Origin: Flavobacteriaceae bacterium
GTDB lineage: Bacteria; Bacteroidota; Bacteroidia; Flavobacteriales; Flavobacteriaceae
Assembly (NCBI GenBank): GCA_023145595.1
Contig: JAGLDM010000345.1
Span: 1-13,899, forward strand
Reading direction: 5' to 3'
DNA: 13,899 nt
This document shows, in pieces, positions 1 through 6,417 of this stretch (position 1 is its first letter; the number at the start of each line of letters is the position of its first letter). The translations under genes were made by a program, and so were the position numbers. The notes beneath the pieces are model-generated. The model was not told the DNA's origin, did not search any database, and saw only the letters and a program-made list of their open reading frames with translations.

Positions 1-149
1 AATACTAGAACTTTGTCTTTACTTATTTCTTTTAGCGATACCAATTGACCATCTATATTTTTTAATGAAATATCAGGCAATGATGTTTGTGCGTGAATAA
101 AGAATGAGGACAAGAGAAAAAATAATAGAATACTCGTTTTTTGAATCAT
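1..149 (-). CDS. Secreted TlpA-like thioredoxin-fold protein, 5' part only
   Basis: This is a partial gene reading leftwards out of the window; only the first 49 codons are present. The protein begins MIQKTSILLFFLLSSFF, a classic signal peptide (short basic start, hydrophobic core about residues 6-18), with likely cleavage after HAQ near residue 21. The mature start, LPDISLKNIDGQLVSLKEIS, is the typical opening strand pair of TlpA/AhpC-type redoxins, which precedes the WCxxC active site. The active site lies outside the window, so catalytic competence cannot be judged. It would act in the periplasm as a thiol-disulfide protein. It is divergent from another thioredoxin-fold protein 114 bp away, which suggests related envelope functions. 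The start is the first ATG ahead of the signal peptide. Family call is fairly secure; the exact substrate is unknown. Confidence 0.7.
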   Translation of the reverse strand, partial: MIQKTSILLFFLLSSFFIHAQTSLPDISLKNIDGQLVSLKEISKDKVLV

Positions 150-213
150 GATAGTTTTTTTGAGATTGGTTACTATGTTGTGTTTTGATGAATCGTGTGC
201 AATAATACTAATT

Positions 214-233
214 TTTGATATATTTGCATCAAA
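214..233. promoter_or_regulatory. Promoter -7 box with overlapping inverted repeat (candidate operator)
   Basis: TATATTTG at 219-226 matches the Bacteroidota -7 consensus TAnnTTTG, with a weak -33 (GTG at 197-199, 19 nt upstream), and would drive the lipoprotein gene at 264. The box lies inside a perfect inverted repeat TTTGAT-N8-ATCAAA (214-219 / 228-233). A protein bound there would block the promoter. No regulator can be named; the half-sites resemble FNR half-sites, but the spacing (8 rather than 4) is wrong for FNR. Confidence 0.45.
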
Positions 234-263
234 TTTTTTATAAACAAAATCCATTCCAAACTG

Positions 264-1304
264 ATGAATACCAAGAAGATTCTTACTGTTTTTGTTATTA
301 TTTTCGTTTTTTTAGGATTATTTTCATGTAATAATGAAGATATTTCTACAATTACTGCAATTAAATTGACTTCAAGTAACGCGCAATTGTTGATTGATCA
401 GGAGTTTAGTTTTGAAGTAAAAGCGAATAATTCTGAGATAGTTACTGGAGATGCCATAATTAGAGTTGATGGAGAAACTATTACGAATGGGGTATTTAGC
501 TCTTCTGAGCCAGGAGAATTTGAAGTACAAGCTTTTTATCAAGACATGGAAAGTGAAATAGTTAACATAAGTGCTGTCTATCCTTCTGGATATATTCAGA
601 ATGTTCTTGTTGAAGATTATACTGGAACTTGGTGTGTGAATTGCCCGAAACTCAGTTGGGCAATAGAATTGGCGAAACAAGCTTCTGATAAAGTTGTGTC
701 AGTTGGGATTCATGCATACGATACAATGGAAATGTCTGGATACGAGGTTCTTACGGATGAGTTTACCGATGATGAGTATGGTATTACAATTTACCCGACA
801 GGTATGATAAATAGAATTAATACATGGGATAATGTAGTTCAAAATACGGAAGCAGTAACTAATTTAACAGGATATGGTGCTCCATTAGGTTTATCAATAA
901 ATTCTAGTGTAAACGGAACAAATATTGATGCTACTATTGAAGTAGGATTTTACGAAGATGTGGCAATGCCACTAAGGCTAGTCGTTTATTTAACCGAAAA
1001 TGGATTGATTTACGATCAACAAAATAGTACAGAATATTATGGAGGTCCAGGATTAGCTGTTGATTTTGAACATAACGATGTCTTAAGAGCTATTTATACC
1101 AATCATTTAGGAGAGAATATTCCCGCAGCACAGACAGTGATTGATAATGTCTATTCATTATCCTTGCAAAAAGCAATACCTACAAGTGTTTTTAATAACG
1201 ATCAATTACATTTAGTTGCTTTTGTGACGGATGCCGACACAAATGAAGTAATAAATGTTCGTGAAGTTAAAGTGGGAGAAGAGCAGGAACTACAAGAATT
1301 ATAG
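264..1304 (+). CDS. Omp28-type thioredoxin-fold lipoprotein
   Basis: This is a 346-residue outer-membrane or periplasmic lipoprotein. Residues 1-22 form a lipoprotein signal peptide ending in the lipobox LFSC, with Cys22 as the lipidated residue. Residues about 30-105 are beta-rich and look like an Ig/Big-type domain. From about residue 110 comes the Omp28-related region, marked by VEDYTGTWCVNCP: a thioredoxin-like redox pair Cys124-Val-Asn-Cys127, followed by a probable cis-proline segment IYPTG. The C-terminal part (about 200-340) is the beta-rich region usual in this family. Omp28-like proteins are common in Bacteroidota, but their substrates are not known. The CxxC suggests a surface or periplasmic thiol-disulfide role, and the divergent gene is also thioredoxin-fold. 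The start is favoured by the signal peptide and by the upstream TAnnTTTG box. Family is confident; function is inferred. Confidence 0.8.
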   Translation: MNTKKILTVFVIIFVFLGLFSCNNEDISTITAIKLTSSNAQLLIDQEFSFEVKANNSEIVTGDAIIRVDGETITNGVFSSSEPGEFEVQAFYQDMESEIVNISAVYPSGYIQNVLVEDYTGTWCVNCPKLSWAIELAKQASDKVVSVGIHAYDTMEMSGYEVLTDEFTDDEYGITIYPTGMINRINTWDNVVQNTEAVTNLTGYGAPLGLSINSSVNGTNIDATIEVGFYEDVAMPLRLVVYLTENGLIYDQQNSTEYYGGPGLAVDFEHNDVLRAIYTNHLGENIPAAQTVIDNVYSLSLQKAIPTSVFNNDQLHLVAFVTDADTNEVINVREVKVGEEQELQEL

Positions 1305-1362
1305 CGAAATAATATTCCAAGTCTTTTTAGAAATAACCAATCATTAATTAAAAATAAGTTTG

Positions 1363-1370
1363 TACTTTTG
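1363..1370 (+). promoter_or_regulatory. Promoter -7 box for rpsP-rimM
   Basis: TACTTTTG matches the Bacteroidota TAnnTTTG consensus exactly and lies 47 nt upstream of the rpsP start. I see no good TTG at the expected -33 position (1341-1343 is TCA), so the call rests on the -7 box and its position. Transcription would start near 1374-1377. Confidence 0.5.
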
Positions 1371-1388
1371 CAGGCTCATTTAATAATC

Positions 1389-1403
1389 AAGGTCGCGTAC
1401 CTT
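1389..1403 (+). promoter_or_regulatory. Small hairpin in the rpsP leader
   Basis: AAGGT-CGCGT-ACCTT forms a 5-bp perfect stem with a 5-nt loop inside the short rpsP 5' leader, ending 14 nt before the start codon. Ribosomal protein leaders often carry protein-binding hairpins for feedback control. Whether this one does is inference; it is short and could be chance. Confidence 0.3.
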
Positions 1404-1417
1404 AAAATTTAACAAAT

Positions 1418-1987
1418 ATGCCAGTAAAAATTAGATTACAAAGACACGGTAAAAAAGGAAAACCATTTTATTGGATCGTAGCAGCAGATGCTCGTTCAAA
1501 AAGAGATGGTAAATTTTTGGAAAAATTAGGAACTTATAATCCTAATACAAATCCAGCAACAATTGATTTGGACATTGATGGTTCAGTAAAATGGTTGCAA
1601 AATGGAGCACAACCTACAGATACAGCAAGAACATTGTTGTCTTACAAAGGTGTGTTATTGAAACATCATTTAGCTGGTGGAGTAAAAAAAGGAGCATTTT
1701 CTGAAGAAGAAGCTGAAAAGAAATTTCAAGCTTGGTTAGACGAAAAAGCAGGTTTAGTTGGTGCAAAAGTTGATGGTCTTGCAAAGGCTGATGCGAGTGC
1801 AAAAGCAAAAGCTTTTGAAGCAGAAAAAGAAGTAAACGAAAAACGTAAAGCTGCAGTTGTTGAAGCTGAAGAAGCGTTGAAAGCAGAAGCGGAAGCGGTT
1901 GTTGCTGCAGAAGCTGCGGCATCTGAAGAGGCTGCTACTGAAGAGGTTGCTACTGAAGAAGCAAGCGAAGAAAAAGCTGCTGAATAG
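1418..1987 (+). CDS. rpsP: 30S ribosomal protein S16 with long C-terminal tail
   Basis: S16 (bS16) is a primary assembly protein of the small ribosomal subunit. The N-terminal 80 or so residues carry the family core: MPVKIRLQRHGKKGKPFYWI, the ADARSKRDG segment, LGTYNPNTNPATIDLD, and the WLQNGAQPTDTARTLL motif around residues 59-74. The product is 189 residues, against roughly 80-90 for the E. coli type. The extra 100 or so residues are Ala/Glu/Lys-rich, low-complexity and probably helical or disordered, ending in several ATEE/ASEE repeats. Such tails are usual for S16 in Bacteroidota. The gene is first in a pair with rimM, whose start lies 18 nt after the rpsP stop. The ATG is preceded by an A-rich sequence and no Shine-Dalgarno, normal for this phylum. 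Confidence 0.97.
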   Translation: MPVKIRLQRHGKKGKPFYWIVAADARSKRDGKFLEKLGTYNPNTNPATIDLDIDGSVKWLQNGAQPTDTARTLLSYKGVLLKHHLAGGVKKGAFSEEEAEKKFQAWLDEKAGLVGAKVDGLAKADASAKAKAFEAEKEVNEKRKAAVVEAEEALKAEAEAVVAAEAAASEEAATEEVATEEASEEKAAE

Positions 1988-2005
1988 TTTTAAATTCTAT
2001 CGATT

Positions 2006-2539
2006 ATGCGTAAAGAAGATTGTTTTTATCTTGGTAAAATCGTTAGGAAACACAGTTTTAGAGGGGAAGTTGTTATCAAATTAGATACAGACGAACCTGA
2101 ATTATACGAAAATATGGAATCAGTATTTGTACTACACGGTACAAATCTGGTTCCTTTTTTTATTGAAAAAAGTTTGCTTCAAAAAGGGAATCAACTTCGT
2201 ACTAAATTTGAAGGTGTAGATTCGGAAGCAGATGCAGATGGTATCATGAAATCGGGGGTGTATTTACCGCTTACCATGTTACCAAAATTAACAGGTAATC
2301 AGTTTTATTATCATGAGGTAATCGGATTTGAATTAGAGGATGTGAATTACGGTATGGTAGGTGAAATTGTTGGGATAAACGATAAAACAGCACAGCCCTT
2401 GTTTGAAGTTGATAAGGATGGAGTAGAAATATTTATTCCGATGATCGATCATTTCATCAAAAAAATTGACAGACCGAATAGAAAGGTTATTGTTGAAACT
2501 CCAGAAGGATTAATTGACGTGTATTTGATTAAATCTTAA
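2006..2539 (+). CDS. rimM: Ribosome maturation factor RimM
   Basis: RimM binds S19 and helps mature the 30S head domain and 16S rRNA. The protein has the usual 177-residue length and two domains. The N-terminal RimM barrel (about residues 6-88) opens with FYLGKIVRKHSFRGEV, the family's GKI..H..RGEV signature. The C-terminal PRC-type barrel (about 98-176) shows YYHEVIGFEL, GEIVGI, LFEV and IFIPMIDHFIKKID, ending in GLIDVYLI. It is co-transcribed with rpsP, the classical pairing. The stop codon overlaps that of the convergent gene on the other strand (shared TTA at 2536-2538 plus one base), with no intergenic space and no evident terminator hairpin. Confidence 0.95.
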   Translation: MRKEDCFYLGKIVRKHSFRGEVVIKLDTDEPELYENMESVFVLHGTNLVPFFIEKSLLQKGNQLRTKFEGVDSEADADGIMKSGVYLPLTMLPKLTGNQFYYHEVIGFELEDVNYGMVGEIVGINDKTAQPLFEVDKDGVEIFIPMIDHFIKKIDRPNRKVIVETPEGLIDVYLIKS

Positions 2540-3258
2540 TCGGAAGAATTAATATCTACACATTCTACAGAATTGTTGCTGATCGTTAGAGAAGCATCAG
2601 AAGGGGAGATATACGGGATTCCTAATCCCATTCCTCTTAGAATAAATAAGATACCAATTAGTATTACAAAAACCGGAATTACTTTTTGAATTTTTGTCCG
2701 AATTGAAATGGACAAGATATTTCCTAAATAAACAGCAGTTGTCATTAGTGGAACTGTGCCTAATCCGAAGATAAACATATATAATGCTCCTAACGTTGAA
2801 TGCCCCGTTGCAATAGACCCTACCAATGCCATATAGACCAAGCCGCAGGGTAAAAAACCGTTTAGGATTCCGATAGTGAAAAGGGCTTTGTTAGATTTGT
2901 TTTTAAGCAGTTTTCCTAAGTTAGATTTTACTTTTCCAATGAAAGAATACAGAGGTTTTGAAAAATTATATCTATTGAAAACCCTTGCTGGAATTAGGAC
3001 GATAACAATCATTAAAACTCCGACCAAAATGGAGATTCGTTGTTGGAATCCCATCAGGAATAACCCTTTTCCAATCAATCCAAAAATAAGGCCGATAAAA
3101 GAATAGGAGAGGAGTCTTCCTAAATGATACAGTGAAATTTGACCTGCTTTTTTAAAATTGTTTTCTCTATTTAGAGGTAAAACAAACGCAATTGGACCAC
3201 ACATGCCAATACAGTGAAAACTACCGAGTAACCCTAATATGAGTGCGGAATAAAACAT
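2536..3258 (-). CDS. TauE/DsbD_2-like membrane protein of the cbb3 locus
   Basis: This is an integral membrane protein of 240 residues with about six membrane segments. Two related half-motifs are visible: GSFHCIGMCGP near residues 12-22 (His15, Cys16, Cys20) and NGFLPCGLVY at 133-142 (Cys138). These are the hallmarks of the DsbD_2 group, usually annotated as sulfite exporter TauE/SafE family. The conserved Cys/His/Met residues inside membrane segments suggest handling of copper or of thiol electrons. As the last gene of the cco cluster it probably supports copper delivery to, or maturation of, the cbb3 oxidase; sulfite export is unlikely here. Its start overlaps the ccoH stop (TAATG), so translation is likely coupled. 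The tail (about 210-240) is polar, with one further Cys (233). Family is confident, function inferred. Confidence 0.85.
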   Translation of the reverse strand: MFYSALILGLLGSFHCIGMCGPIAFVLPLNRENNFKKAGQISLYHLGRLLSYSFIGLIFGLIGKGLFLMGFQQRISILVGVLMIVIVLIPARVFNRYNFSKPLYSFIGKVKSNLGKLLKNKSNKALFTIGILNGFLPCGLVYMALVGSIATGHSTLGALYMFIFGLGTVPLMTTAVYLGNILSISIRTKIQKVIPVFVILIGILFILRGMGLGIPYISPSDASLTISNNSVECVDINSSD

Positions 3259-3698
3259 TAATAGGAGAGAGATTGTTTGACTAAATATTCAGTTGAATTT
3301 AATTCAAAATCAATGGTGACATTCCATTTTCCGGGAATTAAATTCTCGTGTTCAATATTCATTTTATGATTTGTAATGACTAAAGGGAGTTGAAAATCGA
3401 GCACATTAGTAGATGGTCTAAAAAAAGAAACAGTCCCGGTTGTTTTATTGTTTATTTCCTCTGGGAAAGTAATTACATATCCGTTTTCTGATTTTGAAAT
3501 AAGAACCTTACTAGATAATGTTTTGGTGTTTTCTAGTTTGTCAATGACCTCCTGATGTTTTAAAGACGACTTGTAATAATTTTCTTCATCAAAATAATAC
3601 CTATTTTCTGGCGCTGCAGATTTAATAACAAAATATAAAATAAAGCTGATGAATAATGCAAAAGCAATTACGATTCCTGTTCCCCAATTTATTTTCAT
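3258..3698 (-). CDS. ccoH: cbb3 oxidase assembly protein CcoH (FixH)
   Basis: CcoH/FixH is a single-pass inner-membrane protein needed for stable assembly of cbb3 oxidase. The 146-residue product has one N-terminal membrane helix (about residues 8-26) and a periplasmic domain with family features: YYFDEENYYKSSLKHQE near 34-50, SFFRPSTNVLD near 91-101, and LIPGKWNVTIDFEL near 120-133. It follows ccoG after a 158-bp gap that contains a strong hairpin, and it overlaps the next gene by one base. Length and position are normal for the family. No promoter box of the TAnnTTTG type stands out directly upstream, so it is probably read through from ccoG. Confidence 0.88.
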   Translation of the reverse strand: MKINWGTGIVIAFALFISFILYFVIKSAAPENRYYFDEENYYKSSLKHQEVIDKLENTKTLSSKVLISKSENGYVITFPEEINNKTTGTVSFFRPSTNVLDFQLPLVITNHKMNIEHENLIPGKWNVTIDFELNSTEYLVKQSLSY

Positions 3699-3794
3699 GT
3701 TTTTATAATATTTGTTAATTCGGTCATATATGTTCGCAATTTATCACCTTTCTAGGGTTAATAAATCACATACTCGATCCTATTTTTTTAAACA

Positions 3795-3821
3795 CCTACA
3801 AGGTTCTTGAAACCTTGCAGG
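3795..3821 (-). repeat. Palindromic element between ccoG and ccoH
   Basis: On the operon strand this reads CCTGCAAGGTT, a 5-nt loop, AACCTTGTAGG: an 11-bp stem with one G-U pair, so the RNA hairpin is fully paired, while the opposite strand would have an A-C mismatch. It starts 36 nt after the ccoG stop. What follows on the operon strand is an A-run, not a T-run, so it is not a classic terminator. From memory, very similar CCTxCAAGGTT/AACCTTGxAGG palindromes recur between flavobacterial genes, so this may be one copy of a dispersed element acting on mRNA stability. Confidence 0.6.
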
Positions 3822-3856
3822 ACAATTAATTTCCCTTTTGGGAATTAAAAGAGGTT

Positions 3857-5278
3857 TTATCGATAACTCCTGGGTCCTAAAAAATTTGTTTTAGTGGTTT
3901 CAATTAATTTATCATCTGCATAAACTCCTATTTTTATTCTTTCTTTAGCACCTTTTAAAGTGCTTTTTGGAATTTCAATAAACAGTGTTCCGCTTAGTAA
4001 ATCCTGTTTTTTTAATAGGAACCCGTTATGTCCAATCAATTTAATTTCGCCTTCATGAGAAATCAGTTTAAAAGAAAGATTATTAATGTCTTTCGATGTT
4101 TTGTTGATTAATTTGTAGGTAAAAACATTACTTATAATGTTGTTTTCTTTGGTGTCATACAGTTGTCCTGGTAGTCTTAAAACAGTTGCTTCAACGTCTG
4201 TTCTTAAAAAGAGCATTGTTACTAAGGCTATTATTAAAATAGATAAAACTGCTGTATAGGCTTTAACTCTTCCGGTGAATTTAAACTGTGTTCCTTTTGC
4301 AATATTATCTTCAGAAGCATATCGAATCAACCCTTTTGGAAGTCCAACATTTTCCATAATATGATTACACTCATCAATACAAGCGGTGCAATTTACGCAT
4401 TCCAATTGCGTTCCATTTCTAATATCTATACCCGTAGGGCAAACACTTACACATTGATTACAATCAATACAGTCGCCTTTTCCAAGAGCGGTTCTATCCT
4501 CATTTTTTTTGAATTTTGAACGTCCGGTTTCCCGTTCTCCGCGTTTGTAATCGTAGGCAACATTAATGGATTTATTATCGAGTAAAACTCCTTGAAGTCT
4601 GCCGTACGGACAAACGATAATACATGCTTGTTCTCTAAACCAAGTGAAAATAAAATAAAATATTCCTGTAAATACCAACAGCGATATTAAAGTGCTTATG
4701 TGGTTTTTTGGGTTGTCTGTTATTATTTTTATAAGTTCATCACTACTTATAAAATAAGCGAGAAAAACATTGGAGATTAGAAATGAAACAACAAAAAAGA
4801 TAAACCATTTACTTACTTTTTTCCTTATTTTATCAGAATTCCATTCTTGTTTTGATAATCTTATTTGAGCACCACGGTCACCTTCAATCCAGTATTCAAT
4901 TTTTCTAAAAACCATTTCTAAAAAAATAGTTTGTGGACAAATCCACCCGCAAAAAATACGTCCGTAGATAGCAGTGAAGAGTGTGATAAATACGACTCCA
5001 ATAATCATAGAAAGCACAATCAAATAAAAGTCTTGCGGCCAAAAAGGAACACTAAAAATGTTAAATTTTCGCTCAATAATATTAAATAGGAAAAATTGGT
5101 TTCCGTTAATTTTAATGAAAGGCGAGACCACTAAGCTGAGCAGTAAAAACCAACTAAGATAGGTTCTGTATTTGTAAAAAAAACCTTTTGGTTTTTTAGG
5201 AAACACCCATTTCCGTTTACCATCTTTTTTGATAGTTCCTATGGAATCTCTAAACGATTCGTCTTTTTGGACAGACAT
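3857..5278 (-). CDS. ccoG: cbb3 oxidase assembly Fe-S protein CcoG (copper reductase)
   Basis: CcoG (FixG/RdxA) is a membrane-bound iron-sulfur protein; characterised homologues reduce Cu(II) to Cu(I) for insertion into CcoN. The 473-residue protein has membrane helices at about 40-57, 82-104, 157-177, 195-213 and 339-357. Visible motifs are FCGWICPQT with Cys110 and Cys114, QACIIVCPYGRLQG with Cys219 and Cys223, and a two-[4Fe-4S] ferredoxin domain with Cys270, 273, 276, 280 and Cys294, 297, 300, 304. The C-terminal periplasmic Ig-like domain (about 365-473) ends in the family's NFLGPRSYR tail. It lies downstream of ccoP across a 94-bp gap that contains a 12-bp inverted repeat. Length and all cluster ligands are intact. 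Confidence 0.95.
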   Translation of the reverse strand: MSVQKDESFRDSIGTIKKDGKRKWVFPKKPKGFFYKYRTYLSWFLLLSLVVSPFIKINGNQFFLFNIIERKFNIFSVPFWPQDFYLIVLSMIIGVVFITLFTAIYGRIFCGWICPQTIFLEMVFRKIEYWIEGDRGAQIRLSKQEWNSDKIRKKVSKWFIFFVVSFLISNVFLAYFISSDELIKIITDNPKNHISTLISLLVFTGIFYFIFTWFREQACIIVCPYGRLQGVLLDNKSINVAYDYKRGERETGRSKFKKNEDRTALGKGDCIDCNQCVSVCPTGIDIRNGTQLECVNCTACIDECNHIMENVGLPKGLIRYASEDNIAKGTQFKFTGRVKAYTAVLSILIIALVTMLFLRTDVEATVLRLPGQLYDTKENNIISNVFTYKLINKTSKDINNLSFKLISHEGEIKLIGHNGFLLKKQDLLSGTLFIEIPKSTLKGAKERIKIGVYADDKLIETTKTNFLGPRSYR

Positions 5279-5309
5279 GTGTTTATTTTTTTTGAGTTGA
5301 TTTAAAACG

Positions 5310-5349
5310 ATAACTGCACTAAAAATCCAATAATTTATAGTGCAGTTAT
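5310..5349 (-). repeat. Perfect 12-bp inverted repeat between ccoP and ccoG
   Basis: ATAACTGCACTA (5310-5321) and TAGTGCAGTTAT (5338-5349) are perfect inverted repeats around a 16-nt AT-rich loop. On the operon strand the hairpin begins 23 nt after the ccoP stop and is followed by CGTTTTAAATC, only a short T-run. It could be a leaky terminator, or a 3' stabiliser that makes the structural subunits (ccoNO-Q-P) more abundant than the assembly factors. The structure is certain; the role is inferred. Confidence 0.6.
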
Positions 5350-5372
5350 ATTTAATTCATCTCTGTTTAAAA

Positions 5373-6224
5373 TTATTCTCCCTCCCAAATGTCACCTTCC
5401 GGAGCTTTTGCTTTGGCAGGAGTTGTACCGTCTAAAGATATAATATAACTAGCCACTTGTGCAATTTCTATAGCTTTTAAAGTTGATTTCCAAGGAATCA
5501 TTCCTTTTCCATCCCGTCCGCCTTCAGAAACAGTGGTGAATACGTTTTTAATTCCGCCACCTAAAATCCAATGTTTGTCGGTTAAGTTCGGGCCAATATT
5601 TCCACCTCCATCGGCCAAATGACAAACTGCGCAGTTGGTTGTGAAAATTGCTTTTCCACTTGCTAAGTCTCCAGCATCTGTTAATAATTCAACGGTTGAG
5701 GCATCGATTAATCCAACTGCTGTTTTTTTGTATTCATCTACATCAATTTTGGCTTGAAGCATTTCTTGGTTGAATAATTCAATTTGATCATCACCATCAA
5801 AAATATGATAATAACCTAAATATCCAATGGCGAAAATTATTGACATATAAAAACTATACACCCACCATGGTGGTAAATCATTATCTAACTCTAGAATGCC
5901 ATCGTAACTGTGATCCATCAAGATATCGCTTTCTTCAGCAATAGGTTTAGTTTTTGTTAATTTTTGTATAAGGTTTTTATACCAATCGTTTTTTGCAATA
6001 GCCATTTCCTTTTGCTCTTCTTCGCTTAATTTTTTATATTTGATTTCACGAAGGTTTCTTACTATTTTGCCGTTAAATAAAATAGCTATAAGTAGTATGG
6101 TTAGCCCAACAACTAATTCGGGTTTCTTTACTAAATCTGATGCTGAAATATCTGTTAGATACCATAAACCTCCAAAAACAATGAGCCCAAATAATGTTAC
6201 TTTTAAATATCCTGTAGTTTTCAT
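5373..6224 (-). CDS. ccoP: cbb3 oxidase subunit CcoP, single-heme type
   Basis: CcoP passes electrons to CcoO/CcoN. The 283-residue protein has two N-terminal membrane helices (about 6-24 and 36-53), a charged cytoplasmic stretch, then the FixP_N signature HSYDGILELDNDLPPWW with its helix (about 105-142), and one cytochrome c domain (about 185-266). The heme site is CAVCH (Cys198, Cys201, His202) and the likely Met ligand is Met242 in GKGMIPW. Proteobacterial CcoP has two heme c sites and fewer N-terminal helices. Only one CxxCH exists here, which is usual for Bacteroidota. Its start overlaps the ccoQ stop (ATGA), so translation is coupled. Identity is certain from domain and context. Confidence 0.95.
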   Translation of the reverse strand: MKTTGYLKVTLFGLIVFGGLWYLTDISASDLVKKPELVVGLTILLIAILFNGKIVRNLREIKYKKLSEEEQKEMAIAKNDWYKNLIQKLTKTKPIAEESDILMDHSYDGILELDNDLPPWWVYSFYMSIIFAIGYLGYYHIFDGDDQIELFNQEMLQAKIDVDEYKKTAVGLIDASTVELLTDAGDLASGKAIFTTNCAVCHLADGGGNIGPNLTDKHWILGGGIKNVFTTVSEGGRDGKGMIPWKSTLKAIEIAQVASYIISLDGTTPAKAKAPEGDIWEGE

Positions 6225-6412
6225 AATATAGGTTTATCGTTGTTAGTTGTGTCAAATGGTAAATTACTCATGTCTTCAATATGTTGCTTTTTTGCGGTAA
6301 AAACCCACACAAAAAGCAATGAGAAAAAGATGAAAAATATGAGTAAAGAAATGATAGGGTAAATTTCTATTCCATCAATTCCTGTCATGTGGTGTTTAAT
6401 GAATTTTAGCAT
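6221..6412 (-). CDS. ccoQ: cbb3 oxidase small subunit CcoQ
   Basis: This is a 63-residue single-helix protein: a short N-terminus, a hydrophobic segment at about 17-39 (YPIISLLIFFIFFSLLFVWV), then a polar cytoplasmic tail. Size, the single helix with WVFTAKK after it, and the position between ccoNO and ccoP identify it as CcoQ/FixQ, which stabilises the core complex. Sequence conservation in this family is low, so context carries much of the weight. It lies 5 nt downstream of the ccoNO stop and overlaps the ccoP start by 4 nt, so its expression is tied to both. Confidence 0.85.
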   Translation of the reverse strand: MLKFIKHHMTGIDGIEIYPIISLLIFFIFFSLLFVWVFTAKKQHIEDMSNLPFDTTNNDKPIL

Positions 6413-6417
6413 CTCTT

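Noticed and set aside
1614..1922. Open frame rich in Leu and Gln on the minus strand opposite rpsP
   Set aside because: It is the antisense reading of the repetitive Ala/Glu/Lys tail of S16; its composition is explained by GAA/GCA codons and it has no promoter.
3795..3821. Hairpin as an intrinsic terminator after ccoG
   Set aside because: The operon strand continues with an A-run rather than a T-run, and ccoH has no clear promoter of its own, so read-through is more likely.
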